Assembly (NCBI RefSeq): GCF_038246755.1
Contig: NZ_CP134706.1
Coordinates: 2,604,001-2,668,000 of the forward strand
Reading direction: 5' to 3'
Source of the DNA: Micromonospora sp. FIMYZ51
Lineage (GTDB): Bacteria; Actinomycetota; Actinomycetes; Mycobacteriales; Micromonosporaceae
DNA length: 64,000 nucleotides
The notes beneath the pieces were generated by a model. The model was not told where the DNA came from and made no database searches. It saw only the letters and a list, made by a program, of their open reading frames with translations. Made by a program: the position numbers and the translations under genes. Shown here one piece after another: positions 1-8,505 of this stretch (position 1 is the stretch's first letter; each line of letters starts with the position of its first letter).

Positions 1-233
1 CCCGGTCGCGGATCTCCGCCATCCGGGGTGTCAACTGCGACGGGGTTATCCGTACCCTGGTCTCCCGGGGCCTGATCGAGGAGTGCGGGACCGAGACCGA
101 CAGCGGTGCGTACCTGTACCGGACGAGCATCATGTTCCTGGAGAAGCTCGGCCTGAACAGCCTCGACGACCTGCCACCACTGGCCCCGTTCCTGCCCGAC
201 GACGTAGAAGAGCTCGCCGATGCCACGCGATAA
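1..233 (+). CDS. scpB: Segregation and condensation protein B, C-terminal end (partial)
   Basis: Reading from base 3, the frame is open to a TAA at 231–233 and gives about 76 residues. The end of the protein has the family's signature tail: a GLIEECG stretch, then an FLEKLGLNSLDDLPPL-type segment and a short acidic end. ScpB is a winged-helix partner of ScpA and SMC in chromosome segregation. The N-terminal part lies outside the window. The pseudouridine synthase start overlaps this stop by 14 bases, which suggests translational coupling. Confidence 0.9.
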   Translation, partial: RSRISAIRGVNCDGVIRTLVSRGLIEECGTETDSGAYLYRTSIMFLEKLGLNSLDDLPPLAPFLPDDVEELADATR

Positions 234-990
234 CCGCACCCCCTCCCCGGACGCCCCCGCCTACACCGGCCCCGAACGCCTACAGAAGGTGCTCGCCGCC
301 GCCGGTGTTGGCTCCCGGCGGGCCTGCGAGGATCTGATCTTCCGTCGGCGGGTGACGGTCGACGGGCGGGTCGCGCAGCTCGGCGACAAGGTCGACCCGG
401 CCACCGCGGTCATCCACGTCGACGGCGAGCGGCTGGTCGCCGACACCCGGCTGGTGTACCTGGCGATGAACAAGCCGCGTGGCGTGGTCTCCACGATGGC
501 CGACGAGAAGGGCCGCACCGCGCTGGCCGACTTCATCGGCAACCGGGTCGAGCAGCGGGTCTACCACGTCGGGCGGCTCGATGCGGACAGCGAGGGCCTG
601 CTGCTGCTCACCAACGACGGCACCCTGGCGCACCGGCTGATGCACCCGTCGTACGGGGTGCCGAAAACATACCTGTGCGAGGTGGCCGGGCCGATCCCGC
701 GTAACCTCGGCAAGCGGCTGGCCGCCGGGGTGGAACTGGAGGACGGCCCGGTGACCGTCGACGCGTTCCGGGTGGTGGACACGCTTGGGCGTACCGCCCA
801 GGTGGAGCTGACCCTGCACGAAGGGCGCAAACACATCGTACGGCGGCTGCTGGGCGAGGTCGGTCACCCGGTGAGTCGGCTGGTGCGTACCGCCATCGGG
901 CCGATCCGGCTCGGCGACCTGCGCGCCGGGCGCACCCGGCGGCTGACCAACGCGGAGGTCGCCGCCCTGTTCAAGGCCGTGGGTGACTGA
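220..990 (+). CDS. rluB: Pseudouridine synthase, RsuA/RluB family
   Basis: This 256-residue protein has an N-terminal S4 RNA-binding domain (about residues 20–65, with ERLQKVLAAAGVGSRR) and then the catalytic RsuA/RluB/RluE/RluF core. The core contains the family's YHVGRLDADSEGLLLLTNDG motif, whose Asp is the catalytic residue, and the later LHEGRKHIVRRLL motif. It isomerises uridine in 23S or 16S rRNA; the exact target cannot be read from the sequence. The start ATG lies inside the end of scpB. This gene order, followed by cmk and der, is usual in actinobacteria and marks the region as core chromosome. Confidence 0.93.
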   Translation: MPRDNRTPSPDAPAYTGPERLQKVLAAAGVGSRRACEDLIFRRRVTVDGRVAQLGDKVDPATAVIHVDGERLVADTRLVYLAMNKPRGVVSTMADEKGRTALADFIGNRVEQRVYHVGRLDADSEGLLLLTNDGTLAHRLMHPSYGVPKTYLCEVAGPIPRNLGKRLAAGVELEDGPVTVDAFRVVDTLGRTAQVELTLHEGRKHIVRRLLGEVGHPVSRLVRTAIGPIRLGDLRAGRTRRLTNAEVAALFKAVGD

Positions 991-1140
991 CCGCGCAGTC
1001 GCGGGTACGGCTGAGGGTAGGCTCCCTGGCGGTCCCGGCGGGGCCGCACGACCGCGGCGCCGGGCATCATGGAACAGGTGGCAACCGCTCGCGTCCGCCG
1101 ATGACGGCGAATCGTGAGGTACGGGCTGAGGAGGACAACG

Positions 1141-1821
1141 GTGGAGGAAAACGTACCGGCTGGGCGCTGCGTGGTCGCTGTGGACGGGCCGTCCGGTTCG
1201 GGTAAGTCCACCGTCTCCCGACGGCTCGCCGCGAGCCTGGGCGCCCGGTACCTGGACACCGGCGCGATGTACCGGGCGGTCACCTGGGCGGTGCTGCGCT
1301 CCGGCGTCGACCTGACCGACGCGGTGGCGGTGGCCAAGGTCGCCGGCGAGGTCGACCTGCGCATCGGCACCGACCCGGCCGGCTACGGCGTGACCGCCGA
1401 CGGGGTGAACGTCGAGGCCGAGATCCGCGGGCCCGAGGTGACCGCCGCGGTCTCCGCCGTGGCCGCCGTGCCGGCGGTACGCGCACTGCTTGTCGCCCGC
1501 CAGCAGGAGATGATCGCGAACGCCGGCCGGATCGTGGTCGAGGGCCGCGACATCGGTTCCGTGGTGGCACCGGACGCCGACCTGAAGGTCTACCTCACCG
1601 CCTCGGCGGCGGCGCGCGCCGCACGCCGCAGCGCCGAGGACGCCTCCGACGTGGCGGCCACCGCCGCCGACCTGGCCCGGCGCGACCGGCTGGACTCGAC
1701 CCGCAAGGCCGACCCGCTGGCCCAGGCGGCCGACGCCGTGGTGCTGGACACCACCGAGCTGGGCATCGACGAGGTCGTGGCCCGGCTGCGTGAGCTGCTC
1801 ACCGATCGAGGAGTGGCGTGA
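1141..1821 (+). CDS. cmk: Cytidylate (CMP/dCMP) kinase
   Basis: The protein phosphorylates CMP and dCMP with ATP. The P-loop [17 protein letters not shown] comes right after the start, followed by [14 protein letters not shown] (CMP-binding) and [12 protein letters not shown] chose the GTG at 1141 because AGGAGG lies 8 bases upstream and the P-loop then sits at the usual distance from the start. An in-frame ATG at 1114 would add nine residues with no ribosome binding site. The length of 226 residues is normal. It is followed by der, as in many actinobacteria. Confidence 0.93.
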   Translation: MEENVPAGRCVVAVDGPSGSGKSTVSRRLAASLGARYLDTGAMYRAVTWAVLRSGVDLTDAVAVAKVAGEVDLRIGTDPAGYGVTADGVNVEAEIRGPEVTAAVSAVAAVPAVRALLVARQQEMIANAGRIVVEGRDIGSVVAPDADLKVYLTASAAARAARRSAEDASDVAATAADLARRDRLDSTRKADPLAQAADAVVLDTTELGIDEVVARLRELLTDRGVA

Positions 1822-1888
1822 GAAAGCGAATCATCAGACCCTTCAGCGTGGCGTCCCGCGCCGTCGGCGAGCGAAGCGGAGCGACGGC

Positions 1889-3292
1889 GTGAGCAACGAC
1901 GACGGTTGGGTGGAGCTGCACGAACCGGACCTCGACACCGAGGAGCCGACCGGCCCGCAGCCGGTGGTGGCCGTGGTGGGTCGGCCGAACGTCGGCAAAT
2001 CCACCCTGGTCAACCGGATCATCGGTCGCCGTCAGGCGGTCGTGGAGGACGTACCCGGGGTGACCCGGGACCGGATCCCGTACGACGCCCAGTGGGCGGG
2101 CCGGGCGTTCACCGTGGTGGACACCGGCGGTTGGGAGCCGGACGCGAAGGACCGGGCGGCGGCGATCGCGGCGCAGGCCGAAGCGGCCGTGAGCACCGCC
2201 GACGTGGTGATCTTCGTGGTCGACGCCACGGTCGGGGCCACCGACGTCGACGAGGCCGCGGTGAAGATGCTGCGCCGCAGCGCCAAGCCGGTGATCCTGG
2301 TGGCCAACAAGGCCGACAACACAAGCGTCGAACTGGAGGCCACCGCGCTGTGGTCGCTCGGCCTCGGCGAGCCGTACCCGGTCTCGGCGCTGCACGGCCG
2401 GGGCTCCGGTGACCTGCTCGACGTGATCCTGGCCGCACTGCCCGAGGCGCCGAAGGTGGCGGAGTACCGCCCGCGCGGCCCGCGCCGGGTGGCCCTGGTG
2501 GGCCGGCCGAACGTCGGCAAGTCCAGCCTGCTGAACCGTTTCTCGGGCGAGGAACGGGCGGTGGTCGACGCGGTCGCCGGCACCACCGTCGACCCGGTGG
2601 ACAGCCTGGTCTCCATCGGCGGCGAAACCTGGCACCTGGTGGACACCGCCGGCCTGCGTAAGCGGGTGGGCAAGGCCAGCGGCACCGAGTACTACGCCAG
2701 CCTGCGTACCGCCTCGGCGATCGAGGCGGCCGAGGTGGCGGTGGTGCTGCTCGACGCCAGCGAGCCGATCAGCGAGCAGGACCAGCGGATCCTGTCCATG
2801 GTCACCGAGGCGGGCCGGGCGTTGGTGATCGTCTTCAACAAGTGGGACCTGGTCGACGCGGATCGCCGGTACTACCTGGACAAGGAGATCGATCGGGAAC
2901 TGCGCCGCATCCCGTGGGCGATCCGGCTCAACCTGTCGGCGAAGACCGGTCGGGCGGTGGACAAGCTCGCCGCCGCTCTGCACCGGGCGCTGGACAGTTG
3001 GGAGACCCGGGTCCCCACCGCGCAGCTGAACGCCTGGCTCACCGCCCTGGTCCAGGCCACCCCGCACCCGGTACGCGGGGGACGGGCGCCCCGGATCCTG
3101 TTCGCCACCCAGGCGGGCGTGGCGCCGCCGCGCTTCGTGCTCTTCACCACCGGCCCGCTGGACGCCGGCTACCAGCGGTTCGTCGAGCGCAAGCTGCGCG
3201 AGGAGTTCGGCTTCGAGGGCACCCCGATCGAGATTTCGGTACGCCCGCGCAAGAAGCTCGGCCCCGGCGGCCGAGGCAAGGCGCACGGCTGA
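1889..3292 (+). CDS. der: Ribosome-assembly GTPase Der (EngA)
   Basis: Two tandem G domains are visible. Domain 1 begins [14 protein letters not shown] and includes DTGGWE and NKAD; domain 2 begins [14 protein letters not shown] and includes DTAGLRKR and NKWD. The KH-like C-terminal domain ends in a basic tail ([13 protein letters not shown]). Der supports 50S subunit maturation. The GTG at 1889 is preferred, giving [10 protein letters not shown], because GGAG lies about 8 bases upstream. The frame is open back to 1790 inside cmk, but that extra sequence does not look like the family. A short dyad of the type seen repeatedly in these genomes (GCCGTC…GACGGC) lies just before the start. Confidence 0.93.
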   Translation: MSNDDGWVELHEPDLDTEEPTGPQPVVAVVGRPNVGKSTLVNRIIGRRQAVVEDVPGVTRDRIPYDAQWAGRAFTVVDTGGWEPDAKDRAAAIAAQAEAAVSTADVVIFVVDATVGATDVDEAAVKMLRRSAKPVILVANKADNTSVELEATALWSLGLGEPYPVSALHGRGSGDLLDVILAALPEAPKVAEYRPRGPRRVALVGRPNVGKSSLLNRFSGEERAVVDAVAGTTVDPVDSLVSIGGETWHLVDTAGLRKRVGKASGTEYYASLRTASAIEAAEVAVVLLDASEPISEQDQRILSMVTEAGRALVIVFNKWDLVDADRRYYLDKEIDRELRRIPWAIRLNLSAKTGRAVDKLAAALHRALDSWETRVPTAQLNAWLTALVQATPHPVRGGRAPRILFATQAGVAPPRFVLFTTGPLDAGYQRFVERKLREEFGFEGTPIEISVRPRKKLGPGGRGKAHG

Positions 3293-3310
3293 CCCCAGCC
3301 CTGGTCCCAG

Positions 3311-3344
3311 GAGCGCCCAGGTGGCCACCACCACCTGGGCGCTC
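3311..3344 (+). terminator. Strong hairpin terminator after der
   Basis: A perfect 14-bp inverted repeat (GAGCGCCCAGGTGG and its complement) closes a 6-base loop 18 bases after the der stop. There is no clear U tract, which is common for actinobacterial terminators. From here to the tRNA gene I see no coding sequence; TAAGCT at about 3492–3497 could be the −10 box of the tRNA. Confidence 0.8.
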
Positions 3345-3533
3345 ACCCCTTCACGCCACCCTCATCAAACCTATCCTCCTAGGACGCCCTGGCGGAGGTG
3401 GGGTGATCGACAGCTACGGCGGAGATGCTGCGGGGTCGCCGACGGTCGACCGCGGGGGTGGGGGCTGTGCGACGGATGGGAGAAGCTGCGCTAAGCTGTA
3501 CCGGCTGTCGCGGGGAAGATCCGGTGGCGGCAT

Positions 3534-3611
<78 letters not shown>

Positions 3612-3617
3612 ACGAAA

Positions 3618-3659
3618 AGAGGCCGTCAACCGGGGCAAAAGCCCTGGTCAACGGCCTCT
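3618..3659. terminator. Hairpin between tRNA-Pro and int (bidirectional terminator)
   Basis: AGAGGCCGT at 3618–3626 pairs with ACGGCCTCT at 3651–3659, and a GGGC-AAAA-GCCC hairpin sits inside. It lies where transcription of tRNA-Pro and of the leftward int gene would converge. Confidence 0.7.
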
Positions 3660-3691
3660 AATTCGTACTGGGGTAGTAGGGGTTTTCTGAT

Positions 3692-4897
3692 CTAGACGGC
3701 GCGTAGCTGGGGACCACCTGGGGACCGGCGAGCCTTCAAGTGGGCGCTGAGCGCCGTTCCTGCGTCGGTGATCGATTGCCGGTCAGGGTGTAGGTACCGC
3801 TGGGTTGTGGTGAGCGACCCGTGTCCGGCGATCTTCCGTAGGACGTGCACCGGCACGCCTGCGTCTGCCATCCACGTGAGGCCGGTGTGCCGCAGGTCGT
3901 GTCGGCGTAGGTGCTCGTATCCGAGCGTGGTGACCACCTCATCCCAATGCGTCGCGTCGCGCAGCACGGCGGTACTGATCCGGCCACCGCGTGGCCCGGT
4001 GAACAGCCGGGAATCGGGCTTGGACGCGGCGTCCAGGCGGTGAGCCACGATCGGCCGTACCTCTTCGATCAGCGGCACCGTGCGTGCGCGCTTTCCCTTG
4101 GTGCCCTTGTCGATCAGACCACCGGGACCGGGCGTGGTTTGGCGGCGTACCGTCCACATCCACGTTTCTCGGTCGATGTCCTCGGCGCGGACGCCGGAAA
4201 CCTCGCCGATTCGCGCGGCGGTACAGGCGGCGAAAATCACCACGTCGGCCCATCCCGTGAAGTGATTCGCGGACCGGTTGACCAGCGCATCGGCGAGAGC
4301 GGTCAGCGTTTCCCAGTTGGGCAGTGCGAGTGAGCGAGGATCGTCCAACTCGTCTTCGGCCCGCTGGTATTCGCGCTGCCACCCGGTGACCTGTGCGGGA
4401 TTCCGTTGGATGATGCCGTCGCGTACGGCCTGTTCCATCACGCGGACCAGCACGGCGAGGCTGTTCTTCACGGTGGATCGGCTGTACTCATCGGCGATCC
4501 AGGAGTGGACGGCCCGGTCTACCGCGCCATTGGTGATCATCCGAACGGGGATGTGACCGAGCGTCGGCACCACCCGCTTGCGCCACCCCGCCAGGTACGG
4601 ATCAAGCGTTTTGCGTTCCAAGCCGCGTAGGGCCAGCGTCATCACGCTCTCGCCGTACTCGGCGAGTCGTTTGGTAGCGGCGACCGGGTCGACGCCGCCC
4701 TGTGCGGCGCTGACCATGCCGTCGAGCCAGGCTTGCGCCTCTTCCGGCGTGGCGACCGTTGTTGATTTAGACAGCCGGCGCTTGCTGGTCGGGTCGGTCC
4801 ACCGCACCCGCGCCCGGTAGGGCCGGTCGCGGCCGGGCCGGTGCTCAACATCGGCGGCCAGGCGCACGCCGATCGGTGGTTGCTGCGGCGCGGCCAT
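3692..4897 (-). CDS. int: AICE tyrosine integrase
   Basis: This 401-residue site-specific recombinase should carry out tRNA-Pro integration and, with Xis, excision. An N-terminal AP2-like arm-binding segment (RARVRWTDPTSKRRLSKSTT) is followed by a SAM-like core-binding domain. The catalytic domain shows the Arg motif (AACTAARIGEVSGV), HDLRHTG (His-x-x-Arg), HGSLTTTQRY (His plus the Tyr nucleophile). The ATG at 4897 overlaps the xis stop as ATGA, so the longer open frame upstream is ignored. The extreme C-terminus is encoded by the GGGGACC repeat pair, which may serve as an arm-type binding site. Confidence 0.93.
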   Translation of the reverse strand: MAAPQQPPIGVRLAADVEHRPGRDRPYRARVRWTDPTSKRRLSKSTTVATPEEAQAWLDGMVSAAQGGVDPVAATKRLAEYGESVMTLALRGLERKTLDPYLAGWRKRVVPTLGHIPVRMITNGAVDRAVHSWIADEYSRSTVKNSLAVLVRVMEQAVRDGIIQRNPAQVTGWQREYQRAEDELDDPRSLALPNWETLTALADALVNRSANHFTGWADVVIFAACTAARIGEVSGVRAEDIDRETWMWTVRRQTTPGPGGLIDKGTKGKRARTVPLIEEVRPIVAHRLDAASKPDSRLFTGPRGGRISTAVLRDATHWDEVVTTLGYEHLRRHDLRHTGLTWMADAGVPVHVLRKIAGHGSLTTTQRYLHPDRQSITDAGTALSAHLKARRSPGGPQLRAV

Positions 4898-5166
4898 CAG
4901 GCCGCCTGCGGGTAGACGCGGCGGGCGGACAGCCACCGCTCTACATCGGCCGTCGCGTACTTCACCACCCGGTCAGAGATCTGGATGAACGGCGGACCCT
5001 GCAACGGTTGGAGAGTGCGCCACCGCCGGATGGTCGACGGGTCGACGTCGAGCAGTCCGGCTAGCTCCTCGGTGGACATGAACGGCTTGGGCGAGAGGCG
5101 GATGACGTTGTCTCCTTCCTGGCGGTCGGTCGCGTCTGCGGGCTGATTCTGCGGCACGAGTCGCAC
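4897..5166 (-). CDS. xis: Excisionase, MerR-like helix-turn-helix
   Basis: This small DNA-binding protein directly precedes int and overlaps it by ATGA. The core matches AICE and phage Xis proteins: MSTEELAGLLDVDPSTIRRW is the winged HTH recognition segment, followed by FIQISDRVVKYATADVERWL. I chose the GTG at 5166 (89 residues) because AAAGG lies about 9 bases upstream; a shorter start at the internal ATG is possible. Xis should direct the integrase toward excision. Confidence 0.87.
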   Translation of the reverse strand: MRLVPQNQPADATDRQEGDNVIRLSPKPFMSTEELAGLLDVDPSTIRRWRTLQPLQGPPFIQISDRVVKYATADVERWLSARRVYPQAA

Positions 5167-5236
5167 GGTGAGCGCCTTTCCGGGGTGGTTGGACTCTGTG
5201 GAATAGACAGGGAGGTATCGCCGCAGAACGGCGTAG

Positions 5237-5330
5237 AACGGCCCGCTGAGAGCGCCGTAGACGCAAGATTTCGGGTGTGCCGGTGTTGGGCGTAGGGCGG
5301 TTGCGTCTGTGTGGCTCTCAGCGGGCCGTT
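5237..5330. repeat. Long nested inverted repeat between rep and xis
   Basis: A 17-bp arm at 5237–5253 (AACGGCCCGCTGAGAGC) is matched perfectly in inverse at 5314–5330. Inside it AGACGCAA (5259–5266) pairs with TTGCGTCT (5301–5308). Together they could form a large cruciform or RNA hairpin. It sits just after the rep gene stop and before xis, so it may act as a rep terminator, as part of the replication origin, or as a control element for int-xis. Confidence 0.75.
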
Positions 5331-5371
5331 TCAGGGAGCCGGTGGCCGGTGGCCGGGCCGGGGTGGTCCGG

Positions 5372-6673
5372 TCAGGGTCGGCGGTGGGCGACGTGTCGCC
5401 GGGGGGTATGCGTACCATCCGTACCAAGCTCGTTTTGCCTGGTCAGGTGCGGTACGGATTGGTGTGCTGGTACGGATTGATGCGTACCAGGGGCGCGGCC
5501 GGGTGGGGTTGGTGGTACGGATCGATCCGTACCAGGGGGGTAATCCGTACCGGGGATGACCTGCGGAAACGAGGTTGGTACGGATGGGACGGATGGGGCG
5601 GGGCAGTACCGGTTCCACGCGTCGGTGAAGGCTTCTCGGGTGTAGCCCTTGGCCTGCCCGACGGGGAAGCGGATGGTGGTCGACGTGATGCCGAACTCGC
5701 GGAGCAGGTCGCCGAGTCGCTTGCCGGTGAGGCCGGTTGGCCCGAAGCCTGCCCAGGGTGCTTCGTCGTCGCCGTTGAGCGCGGTGAGTAGGTCGTGTGT
5801 GGATGCGGCGGGCGGGTCGCCGAGCACGGTGAATGCGGTGCGTACGTCGGCGAGTAGTCGTACGCGGGTGGAGACGTTGCCCGCTTCGTCGGCCTCAGCG
5901 GTCAGGGTGGTGACGGCGTGCCGGGCACGGGTCGGCCAGGTGCCACCGGCGAGGTCGGCAACGGCCACCAGGGGTTCCCAGGTGTCGGCGGCCCGGTCTT
6001 CGACCGGCATGGGCGGTTCCGCGGCTTCGAGGGTGGCGAGGTTCGCGCCGAGCCACACGGTGAGGCGTTGGGCGATGGCGCGTAGGGCGGGTCCGTCGCG
6101 GCGGTGCCGGTAGGGGGCAACCGTTTCGCCGGGGGCGCGGCGGCGCATGCGGACGACGATGGCGCGGTCTTCGATGGTGTCGGGCATCGCGCCGATGCCG
6201 GCCAGTGCCGCCATGGCGAAGGTCGGGATCTTCTCCAATCGCTGGGTTCCGGCGTCCCAGCGGATCGCGGGTCGGTTGCGCTGGTGGCCGGCGTTGAGCA
6301 GGCCGCGTAGGTCTTCGTTGGCGTCGGCGTTCTTCCCGCCGAAGATGGTGTCGGCTTCGTCGACGAGCAGGGTGGGCGGGTTGTCGGTGCCGATGGCCCG
6401 GTAGACGGCGGCCGGGGACGCGTTGACGGTGATCAGCGGGTTGTGGCAGCACCCTTCCACCACATCCAACAGCCGGGACTTGCCGCAGCGCTTCTCTGGT
6501 GCGCGGATGACGAGGCGGGGTGCGTGTGCCCATGCGGGTTGGGCGTGCGTCGCGGCGATCCACAGCGCCACGGCGTCGACCGCCTCAGCGGACGGCAGGA
6601 TCACGTACCGGGTCAAGGCGGCATGGAGGGCGTCCAGGATTGCGGCGCCGTCGATTGGTTCGCTGGTGGTCAT
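5372..6673 (-). CDS. DUF3631 replication helicase-like ATPase of the AICE
   Basis: The 433-residue protein has a P-loop-like RAPEKRCGKSRLLD motif near residue 60 and a Walker B motif LLVDEADTIF near residue 105. The rest resembles DUF3631 proteins that accompany prim-pol enzymes on actinobacterial plasmids and AICEs, so the likely role is unwinding at the element's origin. It overlaps the prim-pol gene by a few bases and is probably translationally coupled. The last 60 residues are low complexity (repeated SVP and GTD) because that DNA is an iteron array; this tail is unlikely to fold as a domain. Confidence 0.82.
   Translation of the reverse strand: MTTSEPIDGAAILDALHAALTRYVILPSAEAVDAVALWIAATHAQPAWAHAPRLVIRAPEKRCGKSRLLDVVEGCCHNPLITVNASPAAVYRAIGTDNPPTLLVDEADTIFGGKNADANEDLRGLLNAGHQRNRPAIRWDAGTQRLEKIPTFAMAALAGIGAMPDTIEDRAIVVRMRRRAPGETVAPYRHRRDGPALRAIAQRLTVWLGANLATLEAAEPPMPVEDRAADTWEPLVAVADLAGGTWPTRARHAVTTLTAEADEAGNVSTRVRLLADVRTAFTVLGDPPAASTHDLLTALNGDDEAPWAGFGPTGLTGKRLGDLLREFGITSTTIRFPVGQAKGYTREAFTDAWNRYCPAPSVPSVPTSFPQVIPGTDYPPGTDRSVPPTPPGRAPGTHQSVPAHQSVPHLTRQNELGTDGTHTPRRHVAHRRP
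5411..5585. repeat. Iteron cluster GGTACGGAT/ATCCGTACC, candidate oriV
   Basis: Seven exact copies of the 9-mer occur in 169 bp: ATCCGTACC at 5417, 5525 and 5543, and GGTACGGAT at 5451, 5469, 5514 and 5577. A one-mismatch copy lies at 5480. Two of them form the perfect 20-bp palindrome at 5514–5533. The array lies within the 3' coding end of the DUF3631 gene, next to the replication module, which is where a plasmid-type origin is expected. The role is inferred. Confidence 0.85.
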
Positions 6674-7575
6674 GCGGCGACTCCTTCGGCTCGGAAGCCA
6701 CCACGGATGGCGGCGCGGATATCGCGGTCGGTTTGCTCGGCGCGGCGGCCCGCGTCGGTGAGGGCGGCGATGGCGTCGGCGTGGTCGATGGCTCCGGCGG
6801 TGACCATCCGGGCCACGCCCCGGGCGACGCCGTAGAGGGTGGTGCGGCGCACGCCTTCGGGGGCGGCGGTGACGCGGTCGAGTAGCACGGCCAAGAGGCG
6901 GTCGGGATGGGAGATGCCCCCCGCCTCACGCACGCGCATCGGGCCGGTCACGGTCGCCACGGGCGGTGCCGGCGGCGGTAGGCAGGCCGTCAGCAGGGCG
7001 GGGGGCATCTCCCCTACCTCCGTATCCCTGCCGGTCGCCCATTGGTACGGGCGTCCGGTACGCGGATGCACCGAGGGCGGCAGCACGACGTAGCCGCCAT
7101 CGGCCTTCACGTCGACTCCGGGGCCGAGTCCCTGTCCCGGTTTTCCCTGGCTGCACGGCACCCTGTGGCCGGGATGTCGGTAGTACAGGTGCCATCCACC
7201 CGACCCGGTGACCACGTACGCGGTCGGCGGGAGAAGCCCTCGGTCGATCAGGTCGGTCATGGTGGTACGGCCACCGTGGGCCGGGTCGATGTCGACCACG
7301 ACGGTTCCCGACGCGGCCCCGGTGCGCAGCGCTAGCTGCCCGGACGGGACGGCGGCCACGATCGCGGCCACCCGGTCCGGGTCGGTGCTGGCGGCGTAGA
7401 AGCCATGACAGGTCAGACACGAACAGGCTTCCTGGTCGTGGGTCGGGTCCTCGTCCGCCTTCGGGCAGGCGGGGCAGTTGGCCACGGGCCGTTTGGTCCG
7501 GCCGAGCATGAACACCGGCCACCCACGACCGGCGTAGGCCAACGCGGCGGTGACCAGCCGGGCAGGGTCGGGCAT
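6670..7575 (-). CDS. Bifunctional DNA primase/polymerase (prim-pol) domain protein
   Basis: The 301-residue protein begins LVTAALAYAGRGWPVF, the standard start of the AEP-type prim-pol domain. It has a Cys/His-rich insert around residues 30–60 (CPACPKADED…HDQEACSCLTC) and the metal-binding VVVDIDPAHGG (DxD) near residue 93, then GSGGWHLYYR and KADGGYVVLPPS. It should prime and copy element DNA together with the DUF3631 helicase, forming a split version of the RepPP-type initiator. AAAGGAG precedes the ATG at a good distance. Confidence 0.88.
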   Translation of the reverse strand: MPDPARLVTAALAYAGRGWPVFMLGRTKRPVANCPACPKADEDPTHDQEACSCLTCHGFYAASTDPDRVAAIVAAVPSGQLALRTGAASGTVVVDIDPAHGGRTTMTDLIDRGLLPPTAYVVTGSGGWHLYYRHPGHRVPCSQGKPGQGLGPGVDVKADGGYVVLPPSVHPRTGRPYQWATGRDTEVGEMPPALLTACLPPPAPPVATVTGPMRVREAGGISHPDRLLAVLLDRVTAAPEGVRRTTLYGVARGVARMVTAGAIDHADAIAALTDAGRRAEQTDRDIRAAIRGGFRAEGVAA

Positions 7576-7665
7576 GAGGAAACTCCTTTCCGGTGCGGCG
7601 GTAAACGGCCGGCGTCGCGCGGACGCCGGCCACCGGGTAGTGAGGGCGCGGAGCGCGCCGATCAG

Positions 7666-7884
7666 TCATGCGGCCAGCAGCGGCGAGCCGGGACGCGGCG
7701 GCCGGGTCGGGCGGTGCTGGTGGCGTTCCTGTGCGCACGCGGCACAGTCGCGCCATTGCAGGTAGACCGGCCGTCCGCTACGGGTGTCGGTGCCGTCGAT
7801 CTGCTGTCCGCAGATGTGCGGGTATGGCTCGTCGTCGGTCACCGGTCGGCCGAGCGCCGCGCTCGCGGCGAGCCACCGCGCCAC
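7666..7884 (-). CDS. Small Cys-rich AICE protein
   Basis: From the GTG at 7884 this gives 72 residues: VARWLAASAALGRPV, then CGQQIDGTDTRSGRP and a WRDCAACAQERHQHRP segment. The spaced Cys and His residues suggest a small metal-binding protein. It begins five bases after the stop of the preceding gene and keeps the same direction, so it belongs to the replication/transfer operon. Small proteins of this type recur between tra and rep genes in AICEs; no function is known to me. Confidence 0.6.
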   Translation of the reverse strand: MARWLAASAALGRPVTDDEPYPHICGQQIDGTDTRSGRPVYLQWRDCAACAQERHQHRPTRPPRPGSPLLAA

Positions 7885-7888
7885 CGGT

Positions 7889-8173
7889 TCACCACCTCGG
7901 CCGGGGCCGCGCGGCGATCGCGGCGCGAGTGACGGCCTGGCGCAGGTCGCCGAGCAACCCGACCAGCTGACGCCGCGCGGCCACCTCGGCGGGAGCGAGG
8001 GCGACCCGGACGCGTACCTCGGCGTGGTCGCGGCCGGCAGCGGTACGGACGCGGACCAGCACGGCCCGCGCACGGCCGGCGTCGACCACGATTTCCTCGG
8101 AGCGGTGTTCGCTGAGGTTGCAGCGGTGGTCCCGGCCGCACCAGTCGGTGTGACCGGTGGTCCGGCGGTTCAT
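7889..8173 (-). CDS. Small conserved AICE protein, unknown function
   Basis: The 94-residue product opens with MNRRTTGHTDWCGRDHRCNLSEHRS, where Cys and His are spaced like a small zinc site. It continues with an alternating pattern of hydrophobic and charged residues (VVDAGRARAVLVRVRTAAGRDHAEVRVRVAL) that could form a beta sheet. The ATG overlaps the upstream stop. I do not recognise a named family. Confidence 0.65.
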   Translation of the reverse strand: MNRRTTGHTDWCGRDHRCNLSEHRSEEIVVDAGRARAVLVRVRTAAGRDHAEVRVRVALAPAEVAARRQLVGLLGDLRQAVTRAAIAARPRPRW

Positions 8174-8418
8174 CGGTGCGCCTCAGCGCGTAGCCGGTGG
8201 AAGACGTTGTAGACGCGCCGTCCGGTGCGCAGCCTCATGCCCCGGTCGCAGCGGCGGCAGGCACGCGGCCGGCGCAGGAAACGGGTCGTGGTTTGACCGG
8301 TGCCGGCGCACCGTTGGCAGGTCTTGAACGGGCTGACCCAGCACAAGAGGCCGTAACCGAGCGTGATCAGTACGAGAGTGGTGGCGAGGGTGATAGCGGC
8401 GATGGTTAGGGGGTCCAC
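8170..8418 (-). CDS. Small membrane protein with zinc-ribbon-like motif
   Basis: The first 30 residues form one transmembrane helix (IAAITLATTLVLITLGYGLLCWV). After that come CQRCAGTGQ and CRRC, two Cys pairs about 22 residues apart, that resemble the DnaJ-type zinc motif. The basic C-terminus suggests it faces the cytoplasm. It is the first gene after the translocase in this operon and overlaps the next gene by ATGA. A role in transfer or spread is a guess from position. Confidence 0.65.
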   Translation of the reverse strand: MDPLTIAAITLATTLVLITLGYGLLCWVSPFKTCQRCAGTGQTTTRFLRRPRACRRCDRGMRLRTGRRVYNVFHRLRAEAHR

Positions 8419-8505
8419 GGCAGCCTCCTGGGCCGGTTTTTGAGTGTGTGAGGCTGTGAGCTGCTATCTGCAAGCGGGCAGCTCATGATTCGGATGGGGT
8501 GCTAG

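Noticed and set aside
1799..3346. Long minus-strand open frame covering der
   Set aside because: It is a GC-composition shadow of the clear Der GTPase and has no recognisable domain.
5309..5791. Plus-strand open frames over the iteron array
   Set aside because: They arise from the repeated YG/RT translation of the 9-mers; no start signal and no family.
8002..8012. GACCCGGA as a TraB recognition repeat
   Set aside because: I recall an 8-bp repeat of this sequence for another conjugative plasmid, but here it is single and not clustered.
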